Source: Bacteroidaceae bacterium
GTDB taxonomy: Bacteria > Bacteroidota > Bacteroidia > Bacteroidales > Bacteroidaceae
Length of the DNA stretch: 33,295 nt
Assembly: GCA_017650045.1 (NCBI GenBank)
Contig: JAGCFP010000059.1
Span: 1 to 33,295, forward strand
Reading direction: 5' to 3'
This document shows positions 17,647 through 25,993 of this stretch, piece by piece; position 1 is the first letter of the stretch; every line of letters starts with the position of its first letter. The notes beneath the pieces are model-generated. The model was not told where the DNA came from. It made no database searches and saw nothing but the letters and a program-made list of their open reading frames with translations. The position numbers and the translations under genes were made by a program.

Positions 17647-18399
17647 ATGTCGATAAGCCATAGTTGCATCAAATACATCCGCTCACTCGACCAGAAGAAG
17701 GCGAGACGCACTGATAGAGTGTTTTTGGCAGAAGGGCCAAAGCTAGTGTCCGACCTGCTTGGAACCTTTCATTGCAGAATGTTAGTGACCACTGACGAAT
17801 GGCTGAAGGTGCATCCCAATGCTCAGGCAGACGAAATCTTCTGTGTCACTTCTGAGGAACTTTCCAGAGCCAGTTTGCTTAGAACCCCCCAACAAGTCTT
17901 GGCTGTATTTAGTCAACCATCTTATACCTTTGACACTACCCTGCCCCAACAATCACTCTGCTTAGCACTCGATGGCGTACAAGACCCTGGAAACCTGGGG
18001 ACCATTATCCGTGTAGCCGATTGGTTTGGTATTGAGCATATTTTCTGCTCTATGGATACTGTGGAGGTATATAACCCTAAAGTGGTACAAGCCACAATGG
18101 GAGCCATTGCGCGAGTCAAAACACATTATACTTCTTTAGAAGAATTTATCAGACAGATACCAGATGTTCCTGTATATGGTACTTATCTTAATGGAGACAA
18201 CATTTATGATGAAACTCTAAGTACCAACGGACTGATTATTATGGGTAACGAGGGAAATGGTATCAGTGAGGAAATTGCACCTCTCGTCAATAAACGTTTG
18301 TTTATTCCAAATTACCCTTTAGGACGCCCAACCTCTGAATCTCTGAATGTAGCTATTGCCACATCTATTATCTGTGCGGAGTTCAGGAGAAGATGTTAG
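17647..18399 (+). CDS. SpoU/TrmH-family RNA 2'-O-methyltransferase
   Basis: 250 residues from the ATG at 17647. The substrate-binding N-terminal domain contains KYIRSLDQKKARRTDRVFLA and EGPKLVSDLL. The trefoil-knot SPOUT methyltransferase domain has all three motifs: ALDGVQDPGNLGTIIRVADW (motif 1), GLIIMGNEGNGIS (motif 2) and IPNYPLGRPTSESLNVAIAT (motif 3). The family methylates ribose 2'-OH in rRNA or tRNA using SAM. The exact nucleotide is not predictable from this sequence. It is a single gene with its own promoter, divergent from tamL and nearly abutting the DUF4296 gene end to end. Confidence 0.92.
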   Translation: MSISHSCIKYIRSLDQKKARRTDRVFLAEGPKLVSDLLGTFHCRMLVTTDEWLKVHPNAQADEIFCVTSEELSRASLLRTPQQVLAVFSQPSYTFDTTLPQQSLCLALDGVQDPGNLGTIIRVADWFGIEHIFCSMDTVEVYNPKVVQATMGAIARVKTHYTSLEEFIRQIPDVPVYGTYLNGDNIYDETLSTNGLIIMGNEGNGISEEIAPLVNKRLFIPNYPLGRPTSESLNVAIATSIICAEFRRRC

Positions 18400-18417
18400 G
18401 TTTAGAGTCTAATACTC

Positions 18418-19290
18418 TTAATTCTGTCTTCGAGGATTACTCACTCTGACAGGTCGTGTGAGTGGCGCTTCTTTCTTTTCAGAGCCCAGAGTATCTGCCG
18501 CTTCTGTACGCTTCTTTGCAGAATGCAGTCTAATCAATGAAATGTCATTCAGCAACAAGAACTTGGTTGAATCATCTTGTTTAGGATAGTAGATGAATCC
18601 CTGAACGGACTTTAGTCCTCCCAGCGTATCATTTTGTAATGTAATGGTCTGCTTTCCATCTTGGCGAACTATCCGTTGTTCAGAGATCACACTGTCACGA
18701 TCGTACCAAATCTGCATCATCATAACAGGCGCACGCTCTGCTACAGGTTCTCCATTCATGAAGTGGAAATTCATGCTCCAACGCAGGGTATCTGTATCTT
18801 CATAATACTGATCAGCATCTATCTTAAAGGTAAGCAAGTTCTCAAACGCCTTGTTAGAAACTCGCATCATTCTACGCTCTGTCCACAGGTCCACACTGTC
18901 GCCTGGTTGTGAAACTACAGAGAGATTATCACGAGCAGAAATACGCTGTTTGATGCCTTCACTCTCCCGATTCATACGAGCGAATACCTGATCATACACA
19001 GAGGTCATCTGGTCGGGATTGTGGGAGTACCAAGAAAGGGAAGAATCAAAAACCTCCTCAGTGATGCCATGCTTCTTAAACACAAAGTCCATATAAGCCT
19101 GCCTTTCATCATCAGAAGGCACTGTGCGATTCTTGATCATCGCCTTGGTCATGTGATAGTCATAAAGCACATCAGCCATTTTGCTGTTGGATATAACCAT
19201 TTCTGGTCTGCGCACATTACACGCAGACAGGCACAGCAATCCCATGATGGCTGCCAGTAAACCTTTTCTCAGCCTATTCTTTTCCCTCAT
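18418..19290 (-). CDS. DUF4296 domain lipoprotein
   Basis: 290 residues. The signal peptide with lipobox is LLAAIMGLLCLSAC. The domain that follows has the DUF4296 pattern: MADVLYDYHMTKAMI, YMDFVFKKHGITEEVFDSSL and SWYSHNPDQMTSVYDQV. The remainder is polar and beta-rich, with a basic tail. DUF4296 proteins are Bacteroidetes lipoproteins often encoded just after lspA, as here, where the start overlaps the lspA stop by 17 bases. Function unknown. It is the last gene of the ileS operon and ends 18 bases from the convergent SpoU gene. Confidence 0.9.
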   Translation of the reverse strand: MREKNRLRKGLLAAIMGLLCLSACNVRRPEMVISNSKMADVLYDYHMTKAMIKNRTVPSDDERQAYMDFVFKKHGITEEVFDSSLSWYSHNPDQMTSVYDQVFARMNRESEGIKQRISARDNLSVVSQPGDSVDLWTERRMMRVSNKAFENLLTFKIDADQYYEDTDTLRWSMNFHFMNGEPVAERAPVMMMQIWYDRDSVISEQRIVRQDGKQTITLQNDTLGGLKSVQGFIYYPKQDDSTKFLLLNDISLIRLHSAKKRTEAADTLGSEKKEAPLTRPVRVSNPRRQN

Positions 19291-19918
19291 TGGTTTTCTT
19301 CAGTACTTGGAAACAGTCTCCCCAATACTTATTGTAGAACAGCAGCACTGCAATGATGCCACAACTGATAGACGAATCTGCGATGTTGAAAATAGGGCTG
19401 AAGAAGATGAAATGCTTCCCTCCTACCAAAGGCATCCACTGAGGCCAGTCGGTTTCTATCAGTGGGAAGTAAAGCATATCCACCACCTTGCCATAAAGCA
19501 AGGGAGCATAGCCACCACCATCGGGTAGCAGCGTAGCCATTTGTGAATAATTACTCTCGCTGAACAGCACCCCATAGAATACACTATCGATAATGTTTCC
19601 TATGGCACCAGCCATAATAAATGCCACACAAGCTATGAATCCCCATTTCAGGTTGGCCTTTACAAACTTGTAGAGCATCCAACCTATCACAGCTACAGCT
19701 GCAATGCGAAATACCGTCAAGAATAGCTTGCCGAAAATCTCCATGCCAAACGCCATGCCGTTATTCTCGGTAAAATAGATGTAAAACCAGCTCGTCACCT
19801 TCTTGAAATCATGAAGGAACATGTGAGTTTTGATATACACCTTCACGAGCTGATCAATAACCAGCACCCCGAGAATAATAAGTAGCGCCATGTGGCCCTT
19901 GGTGAAAATCTTCCGCAT
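19274..19918 (-). CDS. lspA: Lipoprotein signal peptidase (signal peptidase II)
   Basis: 214 residues. LspA is an inner-membrane aspartic peptidase that cleaves prolipoproteins before the lipidated Cys. Four membrane helices are visible. Conserved motifs are LVIDQLVKVYI, YFTENNGMAFGM, GAIGNIIDSVFYG with one catalytic Asp, and PIFNIADSSIS with the second. The insert between the last two motifs makes it longer than E. coli LspA (about 165), usual in Bacteroidetes. It lies 10 bases after the DksA-like gene, and its substrates include several lipoproteins encoded in this window. Confidence 0.96.
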   Translation of the reverse strand: MRKIFTKGHMALLIILGVLVIDQLVKVYIKTHMFLHDFKKVTSWFYIYFTENNGMAFGMEIFGKLFLTVFRIAAVAVIGWMLYKFVKANLKWGFIACVAFIMAGAIGNIIDSVFYGVLFSESNYSQMATLLPDGGGYAPLLYGKVVDMLYFPLIETDWPQWMPLVGGKHFIFFSPIFNIADSSISCGIIAVLLFYNKYWGDCFQVLKKTNEGKE

Positions 19919-19927
19919 TTTCTCCTT

Positions 19928-20308
19928 TTACTTATTGTTCATATTCTTGGCCTCTATGCTGAGCGTAGCATGAGGAACAGCACGCAGACGATCGGCAGGA
20001 ATAAGCTTACCTGTCACACGGCAAATGCCATAGGTCTTATTCTCAATACGCACCAATGCTGCCTGCAAGTTCTGGATGAACTTCAGCTGACGAGCTGCCA
20101 GACGGGTAGTCTCTTCCTTGTTCAATGTGTTGGCTCCCTCTTCCATTACCTTATAGGTAGGCGAAGTGTCGTCCACATCATTACCGTCCTGACCAGTCAG
20201 GCTGTCTTTCAACATCTTATAATCGCGCTTAGCAATTTCCAACTTATCCAGAATAATCTGTCTAAATTCTTCTAACTCAGCATCTGAGTATCTTACTCTT
20301 TCTGTCAT
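19928..20308 (-). CDS. DksA/TraR-family regulator with degenerate zinc finger
   Basis: 126 residues. A coiled-coil-like N-terminal half (YSDAELEEFRQIILDKLEIA and later) is followed by the DksA C-terminal block YGICRVTGKLIPADRLRAVP and HATLSIEAKN. Classical DksA/TraR members hold zinc with four Cys; here only one Cys remains, a form common in Bacteroidetes. Family members bind the RNA polymerase secondary channel, so a stringent-response-type role is plausible but not shown. It is placed between ileS and lspA, a conserved gene order. Confidence 0.9.
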   Translation of the reverse strand: MTERVRYSDAELEEFRQIILDKLEIAKRDYKMLKDSLTGQDGNDVDDTSPTYKVMEEGANTLNKEETTRLAARQLKFIQNLQAALVRIENKTYGICRVTGKLIPADRLRAVPHATLSIEAKNMNNK

Positions 20309-20356
20309 AATTGTCAGTGTTTAATGGTTCAGTAATTATTTTTAAGGTCACAATTT

Positions 20357-23300
20357 TCAACATTTACTGATATTGATTTGCAACTTGAATTCATCCAAAT
20401 CAAGTTCAGTAGCATCCTCTACCTGATCAGCTAAGGTAAGTGAATTTCCCAATACCTGATTGCAGATGTAGTCGCGGAAGGTCTCTACAGCAGCATCACT
20501 GTGAGGATCCTTTGACAACACAATATCAATTTTATCTGTAATTTCCAATCCGCTGCTCTTACGCAGGTTCTGGATACGGTTTACCAATTCACGGGCGATA
20601 CCTTCTTGGCGCAACTCCTCAGTGATGGTCACTTCTAACGCTACAGTTAGCTTGCCTTCGTTGGCCACCAACCATCCAGGGATGTCCTCGCTGATGATTT
20701 CCACATCACTGGTTTCAATCCTTGCCTCACTACCATCAATCAAGAATGTAAAGTAACCAGCAGCTTCAAAGGCAGCGATATCTTCCTGGCTCATTTGTTG
20801 CACAGCTGCAGCCACGCCTTTCATCTGCTTGCCAAACTTAGGTCCCAGTTTCTTGAAATCGCACTTCACGCGCTTAACCAAGATACCTGCTGCATCGTCC
20901 ACAAACTTCACTTCCTTTACGTTCACCTCATTCTGAATAAGGTTCTTCACGGCTTCAATGTGAGCTCGCTGCTCCTCGTCAGTTACAGGAATCATTACGC
21001 TCTGCAGTGGCTGACGCACCTTGATGTTCACTTTACGACGCAAAGCCAATACCATAGAGGTAATCTTCTGTGCAGCTTCCATACGTGCTTCCAACTCCTT
21101 GTTAATCAGCGAATCATCAGCCATAGGGAATTCTACCAGATGCACAGACAGTGCCTCGTTCTTTCGAGCTTCACACAGACCTGCATTCAAGTCCAGGAAG
21201 AGTTGGTCTGAATAGAATGGAGCTAATGGAGCCAACAACTTAGCCACTGTTTCCAGGCAGGTGAAGAGTGTCTGATAAGCACTGAGTTTATCTTGTGTCA
21301 TTCCACCACCCCAGAAACGTTTGCGATTCAGACGCACATACCAGTTGCTCAGATTGTCGTTCACGAACGTATCTATCAGTCGTCCTGCACGTGTAGGATC
21401 GTAGGCAGTAAACTCTGCATCTACACCTTCTATAAGCGTATGTAGTTCAGAAAGAATCCAACGGTCGATTTCTGGTCGCTCTTCCAACTTCACATCTGGC
21501 TCTGAATAATCGAAGCCATCTACATTGGCATAGAGTGCGAAGAAGGAGTATGTATTATATAAGGTACCAAACAGTTTGCGACGCACTTCATCCACACCTT
21601 CTGGATCGAACTTTAAGTTATCCCAAGGCTCAGAGTTGGTCATCATATAGAAGCGCACGGCATCTGCACCATATTTATCAATCATTTCAAATGGATTCAC
21701 CACATTGCCCACGTGCTTAGACATTTTGTTGCCTTTGGCATCAAGCACCAAACCTGTAGAAATCACATTTTTGAAAGAGATGCTGTCGAATACCATCGTA
21801 GCTATGGCATGCAGAGTGAAGAACCAACCACGCGTCTGGTCCACACCCTCATTGATAAAGTCGGCAGGGAAAGCCAAGCCTTTATCTATCTGTTCCTTAT
21901 TCTCGAACGGATAGTGAATCTGAGCGTATGGCATAGAACCAGAATCAAACCACACATCAATCAAGTCAGCCTCGCGCTGCATTGGTTTGCCTGTCTTGCT
22001 CACCAACACGATGTTATCCACATACGGACGGTGCAGGTCTATCTTGTCATAATTGTCCTGATTCATATCACCAGGTACAAAGCCTTTATCCTTCAGCGGA
22101 TTGCTCTGCATCACACCAGCCTTCACACTCTTTTCAATCTCTGCATAGAGCTCTTCCAGCGAACCAATGCAGATTTCCTCCCCATCCTCATCGCGCCAGA
22201 TAGGCAGCGGAGTACCCCAGAAACGTGAGCGGCTGAGGTTCCAATCGTTCAGATTCTCCAGCCAGTTGCCAAAGCGCCCAGTGCCCGTACTTTCTGGATG
22301 CCAATGAATGGTTTGGTTCAGTGCCACCATGCGGTCCTTTCTTGCCGTGCTGCGGATAAACCAACTATCCAACGGATAATAGAGCACAGGCTTATCTGTA
22401 CGCCAGCAGTGTGGATAGTTGTGTACGTGCTTCTCTATCTTGAACGCGATTCCCTCCTGCTTCATCTCCATGCAGAGCACCACATTCAAGTCTTCTGCTT
22501 TGTTGGCAGCTTTCTCATCGTACTTACCATCTATATTGAACTCAGGAGCGTAAGCATTCTTCACGTAGTCACCTGCATGGTGGCTATAGCCTTCCACGTT
22601 CACGCAAGCCTTTATGAAGTTATCGTCCAGCTCTTCCATCACGTAGTACTTACCCTGCAGATCCACCATTGGGCGAGTCTCACCTTTCTTATTAATAAGG
22701 AAGAGCGCAGGCACCTCAGCATCTTTGGCCACCTTAGCATCATCAGCACCAAAGGTAGGCGCAATATGCACGATACCAGAACCATCGTCAGTGGTTACAT
22801 AATCGCCAGGAATCACGCGGAAGGCACATTCCTCCATTTCCACGAACTTATCTTTTCCATTCTCACCCACAAATACTTTCTCAGGATGAGCCTCGGCATA
22901 TTTCTTCACAAAGTCGGGCGCATTGCCATCCAACTTCTGCGATGGTTTCACCCAAGGCATCAGTTGCTTGTACTTCATGCCCACCAACTCTGGTCCCATG
23001 TATTCACCTACGATGTGGTAAGGCACCACCTTATCGCCATGCTTATAGTCTTCCAGTGGCATATCCTTACCCTCTGGCTTCAGGTAAGCCCCTACCAATG
23101 CTTCTGCCATTACCACAGTGATAGGCTCGTCATTGTAGATATTGTAAGTCTGTACTGCCACATACTTGATCTTTGGTCCCACGCAGAGAGCCACGTTGGA
23201 AGGCAATGTCCAAGGGGTTGTAGTCCAAGCCACGAAGTAAGGCTTACCCCACTTGGTCCACTCCTCTTTTGGATTCAGTGCTTCGAAGAGCGCCGTCACG

Positions 23301-23941
23301 GTGGTGTCCTTTACGTCACGGTAACAACCAGGTTGATTCAATTCATGGCTTGAAAGGCCTGTACCTGCACCTGGAGAATAAGGCTGAATGGTATAGCCTT
23401 TATAGAGTAAACCTTTGTCGTAAAGCTGACGGAGCAACCACCACAAAGTCTCGATATACTTATTGTCGTAGGTAATATAAGGATTGTCCAAATCTACGAA
23501 GTAGCCCATGCGCTCTGTCAATTCGCGCCATTCAGCTGTGAATTTCATCACGTTCTCACGACAACGTTGGTTATAATCCTCCACAGAGATGTACTTCTCG
23601 CTCTCCTTGTTGTCGATATCCTTCTTTGTGATGCCCAGTTCCTTCTCCACGCCCAACTCCACAGGCAGCCCGTGCGTATCCCAACCTGCCTTACGCTTCA
23701 CCTGGAAACCCTTCATGGTCTTATAGCGGTTGAAGGTATCCTTGATGCTGCGTGCCAGCACATGATGGATGCCCGGATGTCCATTGGCAGATGGAGGTCC
23801 CTCATAGAACACAAACTGCGGACAGCCTTCGCGCTCGTCGATCGACTTATGGAACACGTCGTTCTTCTGCCAATCAGCCAGCACCTTATTGTTAACTTCA
23901 GAAAGATTCAGTCCTTTATATTCAGCAAATTTCTTGCTCAT
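20357..23941 (-). CDS. ileS: Isoleucyl-tRNA synthetase
   Basis: 1194 residues. A class I synthetase with the HIGH-type motif HPGIHH (around residues 56-61), the editing CP1 domain in the middle and the KMSKS-type motif as KMSKHVGN in the C-terminal half. WDTHGLPVE, the PGAGTGLSSHE region and WFDSGSMPYAQIHYP are typical of IleRS. Its length exceeds E. coli IleS (about 940), as expected of the longer IleRS type with an extended anticodon-binding region and no C-terminal zinc finger. It is the first gene of the ileS-dksA-like-lspA-DUF4296 operon, with a consensus promoter at 24014-24046. Confidence 0.97.
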   Translation of the reverse strand: MSKKFAEYKGLNLSEVNNKVLADWQKNDVFHKSIDEREGCPQFVFYEGPPSANGHPGIHHVLARSIKDTFNRYKTMKGFQVKRKAGWDTHGLPVELGVEKELGITKKDIDNKESEKYISVEDYNQRCRENVMKFTAEWRELTERMGYFVDLDNPYITYDNKYIETLWWLLRQLYDKGLLYKGYTIQPYSPGAGTGLSSHELNQPGCYRDVKDTTVTALFEALNPKEEWTKWGKPYFVAWTTTPWTLPSNVALCVGPKIKYVAVQTYNIYNDEPITVVMAEALVGAYLKPEGKDMPLEDYKHGDKVVPYHIVGEYMGPELVGMKYKQLMPWVKPSQKLDGNAPDFVKKYAEAHPEKVFVGENGKDKFVEMEECAFRVIPGDYVTTDDGSGIVHIAPTFGADDAKVAKDAEVPALFLINKKGETRPMVDLQGKYYVMEELDDNFIKACVNVEGYSHHAGDYVKNAYAPEFNIDGKYDEKAANKAEDLNVVLCMEMKQEGIAFKIEKHVHNYPHCWRTDKPVLYYPLDSWFIRSTARKDRMVALNQTIHWHPESTGTGRFGNWLENLNDWNLSRSRFWGTPLPIWRDEDGEEICIGSLEELYAEIEKSVKAGVMQSNPLKDKGFVPGDMNQDNYDKIDLHRPYVDNIVLVSKTGKPMQREADLIDVWFDSGSMPYAQIHYPFENKEQIDKGLAFPADFINEGVDQTRGWFFTLHAIATMVFDSISFKNVISTGLVLDAKGNKMSKHVGNVVNPFEMIDKYGADAVRFYMMTNSEPWDNLKFDPEGVDEVRRKLFGTLYNTYSFFALYANVDGFDYSEPDVKLEERPEIDRWILSELHTLIEGVDAEFTAYDPTRAGRLIDTFVNDNLSNWYVRLNRKRFWGGGMTQDKLSAYQTLFTCLETVAKLLAPLAPFYSDQLFLDLNAGLCEARKNEALSVHLVEFPMADDSLINKELEARMEAAQKITSMVLALRRKVNIKVRQPLQSVMIPVTDEEQRAHIEAVKNLIQNEVNVKEVKFVDDAAGILVKRVKCDFKKLGPKFGKQMKGVAAAVQQMSQEDIAAFEAAGYFTFLIDGSEARIETSDVEIISEDIPGWLVANEGKLTVALEVTITEELRQEGIARELVNRIQNLRKSSGLEITDKIDIVLSKDPHSDAAVETFRDYICNQVLGNSLTLADQVEDATELDLDEFKLQINISKC

Positions 23942-24013
23942 ATTTTAGTTTCAGTTATATATAATTTCACACATTCTCATGCCATTTTTCAGCACAAGTT
24001 CATTATTAAGGCG

Positions 24014-24046
24014 CAAATATACAAAATCTTTCTCAATAAACACAAA
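24014..24046 (-). promoter_or_regulatory. Promoter of the ileS operon
   Basis: On the minus strand the -7 box TATATTTG (24014-24021) and a TTTG -33 box (24043-24046) are separated by 21 bases. The predicted leader to the ileS ATG is about 65 bases. I see no T-box-like structure in it. Confidence 0.8.
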
Positions 24047-24110
24047 TTAAAAACAGATAAAAGCTATGAGATTGATTTTATCATGAAATGATGAATCTTC
24101 TATCCGTATA

Positions 24111-24295
24111 TTTATGCAATAATTAGCTGAAAATATGCATAACCCCACTTTTAATAGTTCTAACTAGCAAAAAATATTTTCCTAGTTAGGAAAAAATATT
24201 TTCTGCGCGTAGGAGTTAATTTTTCTACGTGTAGCAGTATTTACAGACCCCCAATATTGAATATTTATGCAAAAACCAGAGAATAAGCAAAAACG
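24111..24295 (+). repeat. Composite repeat part R1, copy A
   Basis: 185 bases, matched by 32046-32230 over the same length. Shared blocks in order: TTTATGCAAT, the CTAGTTAGGAAAA core in tandem, a GC-containing hairpin (24203-24234), and a tail reading TATTTATGCAAAAACCAGAG. The two copies are diverged but collinear. It lies in a 709-base gap between ileS and the RT gene that holds no convincing gene. Confidence 0.8.
24203..24234. other. Conserved hairpin in repeat R1, copy A
   Basis: Arms CTGCGCGTAG (24203-24212) and CTACGTGTAG (24225-24234) pair over ten positions, with two G-T wobbles when the plus strand is read as RNA. The loop is twelve bases. At the matching site 32138-32169 the arms differ at paired positions in a compensating way, so the structure rather than the sequence appears to be kept. 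Confidence 0.7.
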
Positions 24296-24317
24296 TGCCA
24301 AAACGACTACGATTCCC

Positions 24318-24485
24318 ATATTTTATCCTTGCACCCAATCCTGAAAATGTGAAAGAATTCGCTATTGTAGTAGCTACGCTCTGTTTTACTCTTTACTCTT
24401 CACAAACAACGTGCAATCATTTATGAATCAAGGACTAACGAGCGTGAAGTGTTGGCGCGCACACTTCACAACACTTCACGCTTCT
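24318..24485 (+). repeat. Composite repeat part R2, copy A (promoter-altered)
   Basis: It matches 32453-32622: TTGTAGTAGCTACG, CTCTGTTTTACTC, GAATCAAGGACTAACGAG and a GTGAAGTGTT inverted-repeat cluster occur in both, in the same order. The palindrome GTAGCTAC is conserved. The -7 box of copy B (TATCTTTG) reads TATCCTTG here (24324-24331), and the -33 TTTG is missing, so this copy looks transcriptionally dead. No vapE gene follows it. Confidence 0.8.
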
Positions 24486-24618
24486 TTTGAAGTGTTGGTT
24501 TTATGTCTGTTTTTTATTGAATCTAGTGTGAAGTGTTGTGAAGAGTCAAGCGCAACACTTCACGCTTGCTATTTGCTGATATACATTTACTTAAGGTCCA
24601 TCTGTGAAGTGTGAGGGG
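24443..24618. repeat. Clustered GTGAAGTGTT direct and inverted units
   Basis: The ten-base word GTGAAGTGTT, or its complement AACACTTCAC, recurs at 24444, 24470, 24487 (one base short), 24528 and 24554. The shorter ACACTTCACA is at 24461 and GTGAAGTGTG at 24604. Several units are arranged head to head and can form hairpins of 9-11 bp. The spacing is irregular and there is no cas gene, so this is not a CRISPR array. It lies directly beyond the 3' end of the RT gene and could be a protein-binding cluster or fold in RNA. Confidence 0.75.
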
Positions 24619-24650
24619 TATTTTTGAGAGTATGTATCCACTCTACTACC

Positions 24651-25865
24651 CTATATAATGATACGCGATTTAACGTAATTATAATACTCATTCACCAGGC
24701 TTTTGTACCCCAATAGTTTAAGTTTTGTATAATCTGTTTTGTAATTAATCTTGCTGTGTTTTCCAGTGCTCAAGAAACGGATGTTCTGCTGAAGGTAATG
24801 ATCAATCTCTTTCAGCCCATCAGTATTATTGATGACAGGGAAAAACCATCTCGACCATGTGAGCGCTTCGGTATCACCATTCTCAAAAAAAACACGGTTA
24901 AAATGATTGATAAGTCCTTTCATTGCTTTTTCAGGTTCCAAATTCTTCTTTATGCTCCAACGCATCAACGACTTGGTTGCCCGCTTAATTTTTCCTTTCA
25001 TCTTCTTTTTGGCGGCTTCAGAGATATCTATATCATGGCCGTTACACTTGAATCCCAAAAATTCAAAGGCTTCATCAGGTGTATAAATTCTTTCCTTGTT
25101 GGGGTTTATTTCGAGTCGGTATTGATTAAGAAATTCCATCATCTTATTTTTATATGCCTCAAGTGTCTTAAAGTCTGGAGCAAACATGATGATATCGTCA
25201 GAATAGCGAGCATAAATGACATGGGCATCATGAAAATACCTATCCACTTCTCTCAGATACACATTGGCCAAAAAAGGTGATGTGGGAGTACCCGCCATCA
25301 CGCCATGATGTTCATAGATGGTTTCACCGTTGTAAACCACTCGGCTATCAGTCAACATGTTCTCAAAGAAACGGAATAAAAGCGTGTCGTCAGCCATCAT
25401 CTCTGACAACATCGGCAACAAAATGTCTATGGAGATGGAATTGAAATAGTCGTGGATATCCAATTTGTATGCCCACATTTTTCGCCCTCCGAGGGCTCGT
25501 TTGATATGAAAGAAGGCATCACTCGCTTTTATGCCACGACGAAAAGCGTAACAATTGGGGGCAAAAAACATATCGTAGTCATATAGCTTGAAGGTAATAA
25601 GTTTGAGAATCATCATCTCGTCAGGGGCAAAACTGTAAACCACTCGTTTCTTGCCCGTACCCATCTTGTTAATAATTCTCTTTTGGGGAATGCTAAGGCC
25701 TTCACCTTGGACGATCTTTTGCGCAAGAGGAAGGTATTCTTCCCGCTCAACATAGCTGTCAGCCTCGTCAAACTCATGCCAAGTGAAACGGCATTTAAGC
25801 AATCGGTAGGCGAGATACGCTTCCCAAGTTTCTTGTTGAGTAAGTTGCGTTAAGATACTTTCCAT
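24651..25865 (-). CDS. Stand-alone reverse transcriptase (class unassigned, DRT/UG-like candidate)
   Basis: 404 residues. All core RT motifs are present: YSFAPDEMMILKLITFKLYD with CYAFRRG (fingers), KLDIHDYFNSIS with the first catalytic Asp at 136, GVMAGTPTSPFLAN (188-201), ARYSDDIIMFA with the catalytic pair at 223-224, and EFLGFKCNG (268-276). The C terminus (about 285-404) is basic and thumb-like, ending in LLGYKSLVNEYYNYVKSRI. There is no maturase/HNH domain, so it is not a complete group II intron protein. No VTG-type retron signature is visible, and the PTSP motif differs from the SQ motif of diversity-generating RTs. It follows a structured 136-base segment and the 169-residue protein gene in the same direction. 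RTs of this kind are often anti-phage; here that is an inference from architecture and the repeat-flanked setting. Confidence 0.9.
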   Translation of the reverse strand: MESILTQLTQQETWEAYLAYRLLKCRFTWHEFDEADSYVEREEYLPLAQKIVQGEGLSIPQKRIINKMGTGKKRVVYSFAPDEMMILKLITFKLYDYDMFFAPNCYAFRRGIKASDAFFHIKRALGGRKMWAYKLDIHDYFNSISIDILLPMLSEMMADDTLLFRFFENMLTDSRVVYNGETIYEHHGVMAGTPTSPFLANVYLREVDRYFHDAHVIYARYSDDIIMFAPDFKTLEAYKNKMMEFLNQYRLEINPNKERIYTPDEAFEFLGFKCNGHDIDISEAAKKKMKGKIKRATKSLMRWSIKKNLEPEKAMKGLINHFNRVFFENGDTEALTWSRWFFPVINNTDGLKEIDHYLQQNIRFLSTGKHSKINYKTDYTKLKLLGYKSLVNEYYNYVKSRIII

Positions 25866-25870
25866 AATTA

Positions 25871-25993
25871 TTAAAAGAAAAAGGGGAATGGTTTTGAATC
25901 CGTAAATTTACGGATCACGTGAGGATACCCTACCTTGTTGCCTGCAAAACATATAAATATGGGTAAGGCTGCCTCCTTTGCAGGCGCAGTCAT
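25871..25993 (-). CDS. Possible 40-residue ORF inside the RT leader
   Basis: An ATG at 25993 opens a frame of 40 codons ending TAA at 25871, eight bases before the RT ATG. It would encode MTAPAKEAALPIFICFAGNK followed by VGYPHVIRKFTDSKPFPFFF. It covers nearly the whole structured segment, and its last codons are the 3' arm of the closing helix. An open frame of this length is not improbable by chance, and the base pairing is a better explanation for conservation. It may be a leader peptide coupled to RT translation, or merely an open frame. I do not recognise the peptide. Confidence 0.25.
   Translation of the reverse strand: MTAPAKEAALPIFICFAGNKVGYPHVIRKFTDSKPFPFFF

Noticed and set aside
22298-23353. 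351-codon frame on the plus strand
   Set aside because: It is wholly antisense to ileS, which has strong family motifs throughout. The frame looks like an artefact of codon structure.
23942-24013. T-box riboswitch before ileS
   Set aside because: The leader is only about 65 bases, without T-box-type stems, and T-boxes are not expected in Bacteroidetes.
24443-24618. CRISPR array
   Set aside because: The GTGAAGTGTT units are about ten bases, irregularly spaced and in both orientations, and no cas gene is present.
24651-25865. Classifying the RT as a group II intron, diversity-generating retroelement or canonical retron
   Set aside because: No maturase/HNH domain or intron RNA boundaries are visible, the motif after RT domain 3 is GTPTSP rather than an SQ type, no variable-protein gene or template repeat is seen, and I find no retron VTG-like signature. 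The class is left open.
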